Shown: in pieces, positions 26,920 through 35,498 of the stretch
Layout of the letters: every line of letters begins with the position of its first letter
How positions within the stretch are numbered: the stretch's first letter is position 1
Assembly (NCBI RefSeq): GCF_000349845.1
Contig: NC_020829.1
Coordinates: forward strand, 4,409,001 to 4,473,000
DNA length: 64,000 bases
Source: Pseudomonas sp. ATCC 13867
GTDB taxonomy: Bacteria > Pseudomonadota > Gammaproteobacteria > Pseudomonadales > Pseudomonadaceae
Reading direction: 5' to 3'
Translations under genes and position numbers: made by a program
The notes under the pieces: generated by a model
Told to the model about the DNA's origin: nothing
Seen by the model: only the letters and a program-made list of their open reading frames with translations
Database searches by the model: none

Positions 26920-26991
26920 TGGAAAGTCCTCATGAGCCTCAACCGGTGGCGAGCACTTCCCGAGGGGATACATCGGATAGCGGCACGCACC

Positions 26992-27030
26992 TAATCAAAC
27001 GACCTGATCAATTGACCAAGTCATATGACC
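26992..27030. repeat. Three tandem 13-bp repeats in divergent promoter region
   Basis: TAATCAAACGACC, TGATCAATTGACC and AAGTCATATGACC follow each other without gaps and share TCA at positions 4-6 and GACC at positions 10-13. They contain the perfect palindrome GTCATATGAC at 27020-27029. They lie about 75-110 bp before the DUF1329 start and 340 bp before the TetR gene. Tandem sites of this kind suggest cooperative binding by a regulator. Another small inverted repeat, AACTG-ctaa-CAGTT, is at 27198-27211. The rest of the 26920-27370 gap shows no gene. Confidence 0.55.
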
Positions 27031-27370
27031 AAAGCAAGCCATGTGCCAACCCCTTGAATCCTATATATCTCCTTTTATTTCAAAGTCTTAGATAAAAACA
27101 AAATCTTACTCTCGCTACCGTTAGACCCAGGCCCGCACCACTATGCGACAGCTCTGCGCACCAACATGGGAATTAACGGAACACATGTTACCGAAATAAC
27201 TGCTAACAGTTTGCCGTGATAGCCAAGGCCCGAGCTGTCGAGAGGAAAAATCCATTAGGCCGCCCTCTTTTGGCCCATGACGACCGCGACGAGCTTGATG
27301 TAGCATCCGCCGCGTCGGACCCCTGAGCCGTAATGGACGGAACGACCGACACCAAGGAGACTGCTTAGTT

Positions 27371-27988
27371 ATGGCCAGAATGGGCGCGGATCTGCGCAGA
27401 CAGGATTTCGTCGAAGCGACTGTGAAGGTAATTGCGGAGCATGGTGTCGCGAATGCTACAACGCGCCGAATCGCCGCTGCCGCGGGCTGTCCTTTGGCCT
27501 CGCTGCACTACCTGTTCCACACCAAAGAAGATCTGTTCTACGCAGTTTTCGAGACGCTCTTCAACCTGCCTCAGCAAGCCCTGGAGCACGGCCCTATCGG
27601 CACCACCGAGGCGGAAGCAGCGGCGGGCTTGCTGCGCAATTTGGTGCACTGGTTTATCGCCCATCCCGATTCGGCAGCAGCGCAATACGATCTGTTCATC
27701 TGGGCGAATCGCAATGCACCCGAGATGGCGGCATCGATCTATGCGGAAGCCCTTGTGTCTACCCAGCAAGCTATTGAACGCTCGGTCGGCTATTCGGTAG
27801 ACCAGGAACTTCTTGGCGTAGTCAGCCGGCTGATGGTGCAACTGCTTGACGGCCTGATCATCGCTTGGAGCGCACATCGCGACGACGATCGTCTAAGAGA
27901 TGAAACCGAAACTGCCTGTGAAGCTCTGGGCATGCTAGTGAGCAGCAGACTTCCACGTAAGAAGGCCGCTCGCCGTACAGCAAGCTAA
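27371..27988 (+). CDS. TetR/AcrR family transcriptional regulator
   Basis: This 205 aa regulator has an N-terminal helix-turn-helix (about residues 12-58: FVEATVKVIAEHGVANATTRRI, then CPLASLHYLFHTKEDL), a helical ligand domain and a basic C-terminus (RKKAARRTAS). AAGGAGA lies about 10 bp before the ATG. It is divergent from the DUF1329-DUF1302-RND-YCF48 operon and is the best candidate for its repressor, acting on sites in the shared 451-bp intergenic region. Confidence 0.9.
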   Translation: MARMGADLRRQDFVEATVKVIAEHGVANATTRRIAAAAGCPLASLHYLFHTKEDLFYAVFETLFNLPQQALEHGPIGTTEAEAAAGLLRNLVHWFIAHPDSAAAQYDLFIWANRNAPEMAASIYAEALVSTQQAIERSVGYSVDQELLGVVSRLMVQLLDGLIIAWSAHRDDDRLRDETETACEALGMLVSSRLPRKKAARRTAS

Positions 27989-28026
27989 CGCAGTTTCCTT
28001 GCCAGGATTAGAGCTGATAATTACGA

Positions 28027-28044
28027 GGGGGCCTGCAGGCCCCC
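28027..28044. terminator. Perfect GC-rich palindrome between convergent genes
   Basis: GGGGGCC-TGCA-GGCCCCC forms a strong stem-loop 38 bp after the TetR stop and 24 bp before the end of the convergent kinase gene. On the plus strand it is followed by TTCGCGTTTTCAT, a weak T-run. It probably terminates transcription. Confidence 0.65.
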
Positions 28045-28068
28045 TTCGCGTTTTCATTACCCTCGAAA

Positions 28069-29139
28069 CTACAGAGGGGATCGGTCGATAACACTCAGGC
28101 TCACCTGTTCCAGCAGCCGGTTCATCTGGATGAATTGAGCGAAACGCGGGTCCTGCGTCTGGCCGTGGAAGAAGCGGTAGTAGATCTGCTGAACGATGCC
28201 TGCGAGGCGGAACAGGCCGTAGGTGTAGTAGAAGTCCAGGTTCCTGATCGGCGGCATGCCAGCGCGCTCGGCGTAGTAGTCGGCGAAGGCCTGGCGGCTC
28301 AGCATACCCGGCAGGTGGCTGGGCTGGCGGCGTATCAGCTGCATGGATTCGGGATCACCCGCCTCGATCCAATAGGACAGCGTATTGCCGAGGTCCATTA
28401 GCGGATCGCCCAGAGTGGTCAGCTCCCAATCAAGCACACCGACGATTCTCATCGGGTCGCGCGGATCGAGGATGACATTGTCGAAGCGGTAGTCATTGTG
28501 CACGATGGCCGGCTTGTGATGGTCAATCGGCATCTTCTCGCGAAGCCAAACTTTGACCTGCTCCCAGGCTGGCGCGTCAGGTGTCAGGGCCTTTTCGTAG
28601 CGATCGATCCAACCGCTGATCTGACGTTGCACATAGCCTTCAGGCTTCCCCAGGTTGCCCAGACCGCAGGCCTGGTAATCGACGTTGTGAAGCTCGACCA
28701 GACGGTCAATGAAGTTCCTGCACAGCCTGTTGGTCTGCTGCTCATCGAGGCTTAGCTCAGGGGGCAATTCGGCGCGCAGGATGAGGCCTTTTACCCGCTC
28801 CATCACATAGAACTCGGCGCCGATCACCGATTCATCAGTACAGTGCAGATAGGCCTCGGGGCAGTAGGGAAACCCCGCATTGAGCCGGTCGAGGATACGG
28901 AATTCGCGCCCCATATCGTGTGCCGATTTGACCTTGCGACCGAACGGCGGGCGGCGCAGCACCAACTCGTGACTGGGATACTCCAGCAGATAGGTCAGGT
29001 TCGAGGCGCCTCCGGAAAACTGGCTGATACGTGGAGTACCGGAAAGCCCCGAAATGCCCGCCTTGAGGTAAGGGTCGATGCGGGCGATGTCCAGTTCCTC
29101 GCCCAGGCGGGTCCCTACGGTTTGATCTGTCAGCGTCAT
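28069..29139 (-). CDS. APH-family kinase, ACAD10/LvaA-like (putative hydroxyacyl-CoA kinase)
   Basis: This 356 aa aminoglycoside-phosphotransferase-fold kinase has the Brenner motif VHNDYRFDN (H214, D216, N221) and the metal-binding D237 in VLDWEL. The N-terminal ISQFSGGASNLTYLL is the nucleotide loop of the ACAD10/ACAD11-type subgroup rather than of antibiotic kinases. In P. putida the related LvaA phosphorylates a 4-hydroxyacyl-CoA so that an acyl-CoA-dehydrogenase-like partner can remove the phosphate. The ATG at 29139 follows GGGAAAAG. It overlaps no gene but is only 34 bp after the SDR, so both are probably in one operon with the FadB-like gene. Confidence 0.82.
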   Translation of the reverse strand: MTLTDQTVGTRLGEELDIARIDPYLKAGISGLSGTPRISQFSGGASNLTYLLEYPSHELVLRRPPFGRKVKSAHDMGREFRILDRLNAGFPYCPEAYLHCTDESVIGAEFYVMERVKGLILRAELPPELSLDEQQTNRLCRNFIDRLVELHNVDYQACGLGNLGKPEGYVQRQISGWIDRYEKALTPDAPAWEQVKVWLREKMPIDHHKPAIVHNDYRFDNVILDPRDPMRIVGVLDWELTTLGDPLMDLGNTLSYWIEAGDPESMQLIRRQPSHLPGMLSRQAFADYYAERAGMPPIRNLDFYYTYGLFRLAGIVQQIYYRFFHGQTQDPRFAQFIQMNRLLEQVSLSVIDRSPL

Positions 29140-29173
29140 TCTTTTCCCTTTGTGTTCATGGGTTCTCGCCGAA

Positions 29174-29956
29174 TCACAGGCTGCTGAGCAGATGGCCGCC
29201 ATCCGCCGCCAGGACGCTGCCGGTCATGAAGGAGCCTGCATCGCTGGCCAGCAGCAGGAACGGCCCTTCCAGCTCTCTCAGCTCGCCTAACCGACGCATG
29301 GGAACCAACTGGCGGATGTAGTCCACGCCCTTCTCGCTGTCGAAGAAGGCTTCGTTCATTTCGGTTCTGAAATAGCCGGGAGCGATGGCATTCACGCGAA
29401 TCTGGAAGCGCGCAAGCTCCAACGCCAGCGACTTAGTTAATTGCACAACGCCGGCCTTGGCGGCGCAGTAATGGCTGTACCCCGTCCCGACGCGCAATCC
29501 CAGAATCGACGCGACGTTGACGATACTGCCACCCTTCCCTGCCTTCACCAGGCGCTGCGCGGCAACCTGAGCGACACGCCAGACGCCGTCGAGATTGGTG
29601 GACAGCATTGCACGCCAGTCTTCCTCGCTAATCTCCAACGGCCGCTTGCCGTTGCCGATCCCAGCGTTGTTGAGCACGACATCGATGACTCCGAAATGCG
29701 CCTCCGCGGCATCGAAGACCGCTTCAACGCTGTCGCGGCTGGTGACGTCCATGGCCACGGGCAGGGACTGCCCCCCTTCCCACTCGATATCCATGGACAG
29801 TTGTTCAAGTCGATCGACCCGGCGCGCTGCCAGGACTACCCGAGCGCCGGCACGAACGACAACTCTTGCCAAGTGCGCACCGATTCCGCTGGAGGCGCCA
29901 GTGATCAGCACCGTGCGCCCGGCGAGGGAAAAACTCTGGTTCGTACTCTCTTCCAT
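29174..29956 (-). CDS. SDR family oxidoreductase
   Basis: This 260 aa classical short-chain dehydrogenase has the cofactor motif TGASSGIG (about 19-26), NNAG at 96-99 and the catalytic triad S150, Y163, K167 (YSHYCAAK). A GxFxTEM-like loop (GYFRTEM) and a C-terminal DGGHLLSSL end match the family. It probably oxidises or reduces a hydroxyacyl-CoA or related alcohol with NAD(P). It lies between the FadB-like gene (171 bp upstream) and the APH-type kinase (34 bp downstream). Confidence 0.9.
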   Translation of the reverse strand: MEESTNQSFSLAGRTVLITGASSGIGAHLARVVVRAGARVVLAARRVDRLEQLSMDIEWEGGQSLPVAMDVTSRDSVEAVFDAAEAHFGVIDVVLNNAGIGNGKRPLEISEEDWRAMLSTNLDGVWRVAQVAAQRLVKAGKGGSIVNVASILGLRVGTGYSHYCAAKAGVVQLTKSLALELARFQIRVNAIAPGYFRTEMNEAFFDSEKGVDYIRQLVPMRRLGELRELEGPFLLLASDAGSFMTGSVLAADGGHLLSSL

Positions 29957-30127
29957 TGATGTCTCTCAAAGGCTAGAAAGGACCGCTATCACCGGCGATA
30001 TGGGTACGCCCATGAAGCCTGGGTCCTGGCTCTACAAATAGGGTTCCCTTTCGCTTCGGGAGAAAACCAAGACGAGGGATGCGTGGTCCCCGCCACCGAC
30101 CGGCTCCCCCGAAGCGCAAGGGAATAC

Positions 30128-32239
30128 TCAGAATCTCTCGATCCGGGTTTTACCGGCGGCAACCAGGCGCTTCAGCAGCGGCGCGGGTTGGAACCACATT
30201 TCGCCGTAGGCTCCCAGCTCGCTGCGATAGCGCTGGATGCTCGCCAGCACTCGCTCCAACCCAAGCTGCTCGGCGTAGTGCATCGGCCCGCCAAGATGAG
30301 CAGGGAAGCCGTAGCCATTGATCCATACCAGATCTATGTCACTGGCCCGCAGGGCGATACCCTCGTCCAGCAACTGGATGCCTTCGTTGATCAGCATGAA
30401 GAGACAGCGATCATGAATTTCCTCATCGCAGACAGCACGACGCGAGATATTCAGCTCCTGGGACAGGCGTTCGGCCAGTGCAACCACTTCGGGGTCCTCC
30501 TGCCGCTCCCGCCCCTCGTAGCGATAGAACCCGCGACCGCTTTTCTGGCCATGGCGCTTCAACACCGTAAGCTCGTCACCGATCCGGCAGTAGCTCTCGT
30601 CATGAGCGGTGGCGGCCTGATTGGCCTGGCGGATCAGGTAAAGCACGTCGACGCCAGCGAGGTCCTGCATGCTGAAAATCCCCATGTTCAGCCCCAGCTC
30701 GGTCAACACCTTGTCAACCTGCGCGGGCGTGGCGCCCTCGAGAAGCAGACGTTGTGCCTCACGGGAATATGGCTCCAACATGCGGTTGCCGATGAAGCCG
30801 AAGCAGACCCCGGAAACCACCGCCAGCTTGCCGATACGCTTGGCGATCGCCATGGTCGTGGCGAGCACATCAGGCGCAGTCGCCTTGCCACGCACCACCT
30901 CCAGCAGGCGCATGACGTTCGCCGGACTGAAGAAGTGCAGACCGATCACGTCCTGCGGGCGGGAAACCGACATGGCAATCGCATCGACATCCAACGAAGA
31001 AGTGTTCGTAGCCAGGATGGCGCCCGGCTTGCACACCCGGTCCAAGGTACGGAATACCTGCTGCTTGATCTCCATCTTCTCGAACACTGCCTCGATCACC
31101 AGATCGGCATCGGCCAGCTCGGCGTAATCTAGCGTGCCGTGCAGCAGCTCCATCCGTGCTTCGACCTGGTCGGCGCTCAGCTTCCCGCGCTTGACGCTGA
31201 TCTCGTAGTTCTTGCGAATCATCGTCAGGCCGCGATCAAGCGCGGCGCCCTGCTGCTCCAACAGCATCACCGGGATACCGGCATTGACGAAATTCATTGC
31301 GATACCGCCGCCCATGGTGCCGGCACCAATGACGGCGACTTTACGGATGCTGCGTAGCGGAAGGTCAGGAGCTATGTTCGGAATGCGGCCGGCCTCGCGC
31401 TCAGCAAAGAACACATGGCGCAGAGCCTGCGACTGCGAAGATGCTTCGGCCTGCTTGAACAGGCTCAGCTCGCGAGCAAGCCCTTCCCTGAGCGGAAGCA
31501 GGCAAGCTGCCTCCACCGCCGCCAGCACAAGGCGCGGAGCCAGGCGATTCTTCCAGAGCGATTCCTGACGCTCTCGGAAGGAAGCAAAGAAGCCGTCAGG
31601 CAAATCCTCGGCGGGCCTCGGACAATGCTCTGGCGGTAGTGCTGGAGCAGACATCGCGATCAGCTCCCGGGCATAGGTTTCCGCCTCGTCGAGCAAGTGT
31701 TTCGCTTCGCTTGCCAGGCGATCCAGGATCCCAAGCAGACGTGCGCGCTCCGCGTCGATCTGCTCGCCCGAAAGAATCAGATTCAAAGCTGATTCGGCGC
31801 CAATCAGCCGCGGAAGGCGCTGGGTGCCTCCGGCCCCCGGCAGCAATCCAAGATTGATTTCCGGCAGCCCGACGCGCGTCCCCGGCTCACCGACCCGATA
31901 ACCGCAGGCGAGCGCGAGCTCGAGCCCGCCGCCCAGGGCCAGCTTGCCGATGGCGGCGATCACCGGCTTGTCGATCTCACTGATGCGCATCAGGGTGTCG
32001 GGCAGGCTAGGTTCGGCGAAGGCTGCATCGGTACCGAACTCCGCGATATCCGCCCCTGCGCAGAACAAGCCATCTGCGCCATGGAGGATGATCGCCTTCA
32101 CTTCGGCATCGGCAGCCGCACGCTCACAAGCCGAGAGAATGGCCGCGCGCAGACGTTGGCTGAGGGCGTTGACGGGGGCTCGGCAGAGGCCAACGAAGGC
32201 CACGCCGTCTTCGAGGCGGTACTGGATCAATTCGCTCAT
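30128..32239 (-). CDS. FadB-like enoyl-CoA hydratase / 3-hydroxyacyl-CoA dehydrogenase fusion
   Basis: This 703 aa MFE-1-type fusion has an N-terminal crotonase domain (about 1-190) keeping both catalytic glutamates (E107 in GGLELAL, E127 in GLPEINLGLLPGAGGTQ). The NAD-binding domain of 3-hydroxyacyl-CoA dehydrogenase (KVAVIGAGTMGGG near residue 298) follows, then the C-terminal dimer domain in two halves. It catalyses hydration of an enoyl-CoA and oxidation of the 3-hydroxyacyl-CoA. It is shorter than the trifunctional FadB of the main beta-oxidation complex and stands with an SDR and a kinase, suggesting a specialised pathway. Confidence 0.92.
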   Translation of the reverse strand: MSELIQYRLEDGVAFVGLCRAPVNALSQRLRAAILSACERAAADAEVKAIILHGADGLFCAGADIAEFGTDAAFAEPSLPDTLMRISEIDKPVIAAIGKLALGGGLELALACGYRVGEPGTRVGLPEINLGLLPGAGGTQRLPRLIGAESALNLILSGEQIDAERARLLGILDRLASEAKHLLDEAETYARELIAMSAPALPPEHCPRPAEDLPDGFFASFRERQESLWKNRLAPRLVLAAVEAACLLPLREGLARELSLFKQAEASSQSQALRHVFFAEREAGRIPNIAPDLPLRSIRKVAVIGAGTMGGGIAMNFVNAGIPVMLLEQQGAALDRGLTMIRKNYEISVKRGKLSADQVEARMELLHGTLDYAELADADLVIEAVFEKMEIKQQVFRTLDRVCKPGAILATNTSSLDVDAIAMSVSRPQDVIGLHFFSPANVMRLLEVVRGKATAPDVLATTMAIAKRIGKLAVVSGVCFGFIGNRMLEPYSREAQRLLLEGATPAQVDKVLTELGLNMGIFSMQDLAGVDVLYLIRQANQAATAHDESYCRIGDELTVLKRHGQKSGRGFYRYEGRERQEDPEVVALAERLSQELNISRRAVCDEEIHDRCLFMLINEGIQLLDEGIALRASDIDLVWINGYGFPAHLGGPMHYAEQLGLERVLASIQRYRSELGAYGEMWFQPAPLLKRLVAAGKTRIERF

Positions 32240-32369
32240 GGATAGAGGTCCTACTTATTGCGCGGGCAGGCTCGACCATTCGTAGCGCCCATGCAGATCA
32301 TGGACGCTCTCGCTCAGAGGAATGGAAGCCGGCCCGGAATGCAGCTGATGACGATCGGATTTGACGCTT

Positions 32370-32516
32370 TCAGAAGCGGCCGAATATCTGGCCAATGCTC
32401 ACAATCGGATGTGCCGTCGGCTGTTGGGCAACGACGAGCAGGATCGGCGATTTGATGGAGTGAATAGCGCCAGCGGCCAAGGCAACAGCCAGGCAGGCGA
32501 AAAGAACTCGACGCAT
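32370..32516 (-). CDS. Small exported or membrane protein, 48 aa
   Basis: A short frame begins MRRVLFACLAVALAAGAIHS, a good signal-anchor or signal-peptide start, and is preceded by GGAGG at 6-7 nt (GGAGGTTGTCA before the ATG), one of the best ribosome sites in this part of the window. The frame is open further upstream, but only this start has a ribosome site. It lies in the otherwise empty 455 bp between the FadB-like gene and the AraC gene, on the FadB strand. No family is recognised. The remainder of this gap shows nothing else. Confidence 0.5.
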   Translation of the reverse strand: MRRVLFACLAVALAAGAIHSIKSPILLVVAQQPTAHPIVSIGQIFGRF

Positions 32517-32694
32517 TGACAACCTCCAGCATTCGCGAGGTGCGGATGCAGGTTTCTTGTTATTGGCAAGATCGATTCTGCTGAGCGAGCAGTGGAAAAG
32601 CTTTGCAGATGACGCCACAAAAAAGACAATGCATGACAACATCACTCATCGGATTTCACCGGCAGAAAAACACAGCTGCCGCCTAATTCAGGTA

Positions 32695-33771
32695 ATGGCG
32701 ATGACTTCCTTCGTGCGCGGTATCGCCCTTCTCGGGCTCGCCCCCTTCCTCACCGCTCAGGGGCTCGATCCTCGCCTAATGCTGGAGCTCGCTGGCCTCC
32801 CAATCGACGCCCAGGATGGCCTGATACCGGGCACCCGCTTCAATGCCTTGCTTGAGGTCTGCGCCGAGCGCTCCGGCAACCCGCTGTTCGGGCTGCAATA
32901 TGGCCTTAGCCAGGGCGCCCAGGGACTGGGGGACCTTGCCTACGTGATACGCAGCACCGGCTCGGTCGGGGAGGCTCTCAATGCTTTGGTGCGATGCCTG
33001 CATACCCATAGCGATGGCGCCGAAATCCGGCTTGAAAATCGTGCGGGTGTCGCTCACTTCCTCTACGACGTAACGGACGATGACATTACTTCGGCAAGAC
33101 AAACCGTCGAGTTGGCCATTGGCATGGGCGCGCGGATCATGCAGAGCCTGCTTGGCAACAGCTGGAAACCGGCCGGGCTGCTGCTACGTCATTCGGCAGG
33201 AGGACATTCAGGCGCGTATCGGAGCCTGCTTGGGGTCACTCCTCGATTTGATTGCCCGATGAACGCCTGGCTCTTCGATGCTTCGCTGCTGGAGGTCAAA
33301 CTGGATGCCACGGACGAGCGCTTCCATCAATTGATGCAACAGCACATCGATGAACTGTCGCGGATCACCTTGGCGGAAGTTCCAGCCTATGTGCAGAAGC
33401 TTCTGCGAAACCAGCTGCCTACAGGCCAACTGACCCTGGAGCGAATCGCCGAGCACATGCTAATCAGCCCACGTACGCTACAACGCTATCTGCGGGCTGA
33501 AGGTACAGGCTTTCAGGAGCTACTCGATAAGACCCGCAAATCCATGGCAACGCGCTATCTCTGCGACTCATCCGTCAACCTGACTCGGCTTGCAGAGCTG
33601 CTTGGCTACGCAGACCTGAGTGCATTTTCCCGAGCATTTGACCGTTGGTATGGCGTCGGCCCGCAGCAATGGCGACAACTGTATCGACAGGGCCGGCAAC
33701 CAATGGATCTAGGCACGGACTACTCCCCTGCCACCTTTCGCCAGCCTAAAACGCCGGGCATCCAGTCATGA
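32695..33771 (+). CDS. AraC family regulator (Arabinose_bd type), first of tandem pair
   Basis: This is a regulator of about 358 aa. The frame is open from 32557, but alignment with its downstream paralogue favours a start at MAMTSFVRG (32695); an alternative ATG is at 32629. The N-terminal effector domain (about 5-215) has the block ERSGNPLFGLQYGLSQGAQGLG, which is nearly repeated in the next gene. The C-terminal HTH (about 250-345) has LISPRTLQRYLRAEG and the signature LAELLGYADLSAFSRAFDRWYG. It overlaps the next AraC gene by 4 bp. Divergent from the FadB-SDR-kinase operon, which it may control. Confidence 0.85.
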   Translation: MAMTSFVRGIALLGLAPFLTAQGLDPRLMLELAGLPIDAQDGLIPGTRFNALLEVCAERSGNPLFGLQYGLSQGAQGLGDLAYVIRSTGSVGEALNALVRCLHTHSDGAEIRLENRAGVAHFLYDVTDDDITSARQTVELAIGMGARIMQSLLGNSWKPAGLLLRHSAGGHSGAYRSLLGVTPRFDCPMNAWLFDASLLEVKLDATDERFHQLMQQHIDELSRITLAEVPAYVQKLLRNQLPTGQLTLERIAEHMLISPRTLQRYLRAEGTGFQELLDKTRKSMATRYLCDSSVNLTRLAELLGYADLSAFSRAFDRWYGVGPQQWRQLYRQGRQPMDLGTDYSPATFRQPKTPGIQS

Positions 33772-34814
33772 ACCCCAACCCATTCATTCGCGCTATCGGC
33801 CTTACTGGCTTCGACGAGTTTGCTAACGCCCAGGGCCTCAACGCGAAGGGATTGCTGCGCGACGTATCGCTCCCGGAAAGCCTCCTGAGTCGCCCGGAAG
33901 GAATCCTGTCCTACCGCCGCTACTGTGCACTTCTCGAACTATGCCGACAACGTTCGGGGAACCCTCTGTTCGGCCTGCAATTGGGGCTGCATCAGGGCGT
34001 CGACGTATTTGGTGAACTGCTCTTCCTGATCCGCAACTGCGAGACGGTAGGCAATGCGCTTTACGAACTGGGCAATTACTTCGCGCTGTACAACGGAGCA
34101 GCGGAAATTGTGCTGAGAGTGGATGGCAACCTCGTAACCCTCGACCATCACGTGAAGGAACGCTACATGCCTGGCCTAGATCAGGCTGAAGAGTTGGCCT
34201 GCGGGGTCGCGCTTGAGCTCATGCGCGCGTTGGTGGGCAAGGACTGGCAACCGCGAGCGGTGCTGCTCCGGCACGCCCCCCTCAGCGACATTTCCAGCTA
34301 TCTGCGGCAGCTTGATATCGCGCCAATCTTCGATAGCAACGTCACTGGCATTCAGTTTGATACTTCAGTGCTTTCCGTAGCACTCAATGCAGCCAACGAG
34401 CATCTCCATCACCTGCTCGAAGAACACATCCGCCGAATGGAACGTCTGGCTACCGGTGAACTACCCAATTACATCCGGCAGCTATTGCGAGACTTACTAC
34501 CTGGTGGGCAGGCCACTGTCGAGAAGGTTGCCGACTGCATGATCCTCACTCCACGAACGCTACAACGTCGCCTGGCCCAGGAAGGAATCACGTTCCAGCG
34601 GATACTCGACGATACACGTCAGACAATGGCACGGAGCTACCTGGAGAACCCTATCCTGAGCGTGGCGCAGATCGCAGAGCTACTCGGGTATGCAGACTCA
34701 AGCGTCTTTTCCCGGGCCTTCCACCGCTGGTTCGGGACGACACCGCTTGAATGGCAGCGACAGCACTGCACAAAACGTCAGCCGCTTCTATTGCAAAAGC
34801 GCAGAAAGAGTTAG
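33768..34814 (+). CDS. AraC family regulator (Arabinose_bd type), second of tandem pair
   Basis: This 348 aa paralogue of the preceding gene has the same two-domain order: effector domain with QRSGNPLFGLQLGLHQGVDVFG, then HTH with ILTPRTLQRRLAQEG and IAELLGYADSSVFSRAFHRWFG. Its ATG overlaps the stop of the first gene (ATGA), so the two are made together and could act in concert or form heterodimers. The pair probably arose by tandem duplication. The effector and target are unknown. Confidence 0.88.
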   Translation: MNPNPFIRAIGLTGFDEFANAQGLNAKGLLRDVSLPESLLSRPEGILSYRRYCALLELCRQRSGNPLFGLQLGLHQGVDVFGELLFLIRNCETVGNALYELGNYFALYNGAAEIVLRVDGNLVTLDHHVKERYMPGLDQAEELACGVALELMRALVGKDWQPRAVLLRHAPLSDISSYLRQLDIAPIFDSNVTGIQFDTSVLSVALNAANEHLHHLLEEHIRRMERLATGELPNYIRQLLRDLLPGGQATVEKVADCMILTPRTLQRRLAQEGITFQRILDDTRQTMARSYLENPILSVAQIAELLGYADSSVFSRAFHRWFGTTPLEWQRQHCTKRQPLLLQKRRKS

Positions 34815-34885
34815 CGGAATCTTGTGTGCAAGGCTCCTTGAAACCAGTCGATTGGAGCCCGCGAAATCTGGCACAGATAACTGAT

Positions 34886-35200
34886 TCATGCCCTGCCTGA
34901 ATCGGGGCTGCTTGAGCGCAGATAGTCAGGCGTCAGTACGCCCTGCAGGCTATGCATCGCAGGCTCCAGCAGTTCTGCCATCCGCATCGCCAAAGGCGTT
35001 GCCTCCAGGTACCGACAGCGTGGCAAAAATAGCGGGTCAGAAAATTTGCACCGCAGCTTTCGAAGCGAATTGCTGATCGCAGGCTGAGTGACGCTCAGCA
35101 TTTGGGCTGCGCGAGAAACGCTCTTCTCCCGGTACACCACCATAAAGGTCACCAGCGAATTCAGATCGACCTCACGTAAGACCTGCTCATCAAAGCGCAT
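34886..35200 (-). CDS. LysR-type DNA-binding domain only (truncated LysR)
   Basis: This 104 aa protein corresponds to the N-terminal winged helix of LysR regulators (SLVTFMVVYREKSVSRAAQ..., TQPAISNSLRKL..., then LFLPRCRYLEATPLAMRMAEL). It stops shortly after the linker helix, while full LysR proteins are near 300 aa. No effector domain can be found in any frame downstream, where the AraC gene ends 71 bp away. The start at 35200 has GGAGGTGG at good spacing and overlaps the upstream monooxygenase-like gene by 11 bp. It could be a decayed remnant or a working stand-alone DNA-binding protein. Confidence 0.7.
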   Translation of the reverse strand: MRFDEQVLREVDLNSLVTFMVVYREKSVSRAAQMLSVTQPAISNSLRKLRCKFSDPLFLPRCRYLEATPLAMRMAELLEPAMHSLQGVLTPDYLRSSSPDSGRA

Positions 35201-35498
35201 TAGCCCCACCTCCATTGCGGGTGGAAAACTGCAGGGCTCTGCTGAACTTGGCGAGCAGCTGAATCAGATCGGTCAAATCGCGACAGCCCATATGGTTCTC
35301 CATGTCCTCCTCACTGGCCCACTGGCTCTGCAGTATCCAGAGATCGGGCTGCTCATGGCTTCGAGTAAAGCGATACTCAAGGCACCCTCTTGCGGCGCGC
35401 AGTCGACTTAGGCACGCAAGGATGCTGCTTTCCAGAGATAGATCCTTAATCGATGAAATAAGGACTTCCAGGGTACCGACCACTTTCTTCTGCAACAT
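35190..35498 (-). CDS. ABM-type (antibiotic biosynthesis monooxygenase-like) small protein
   Basis: This 102 aa protein has the ferredoxin-like ABM pattern: an N-terminal strand with VGTLEVLI, a central GCLEYRFTRSHEQPDLWILQSQWASEEDMENHM (typical YE/W..E motifs), and a C-terminal helix. Such proteins are heme- or cofactor-free monooxygenases, or small dimeric proteins of uncertain role. GAGG precedes the ATG. Its end overlaps the LysR-like fragment, so they form a two-gene unit. Confidence 0.7.
   Translation of the reverse strand: MLQKKVVGTLEVLISSIKDLSLESSILACLSRLRAARGCLEYRFTRSHEQPDLWILQSQWASEEDMENHMGCRDLTDLIQLLAKFSRALQFSTRNGGGANAL

Noticed and set aside
28069..29139. Aminoglycoside resistance kinase
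   Set aside because: The fold is shared, but the N-terminal loop and acyl-CoA gene context point to the ACAD10/LvaA-like group, not to antibiotic resistance.
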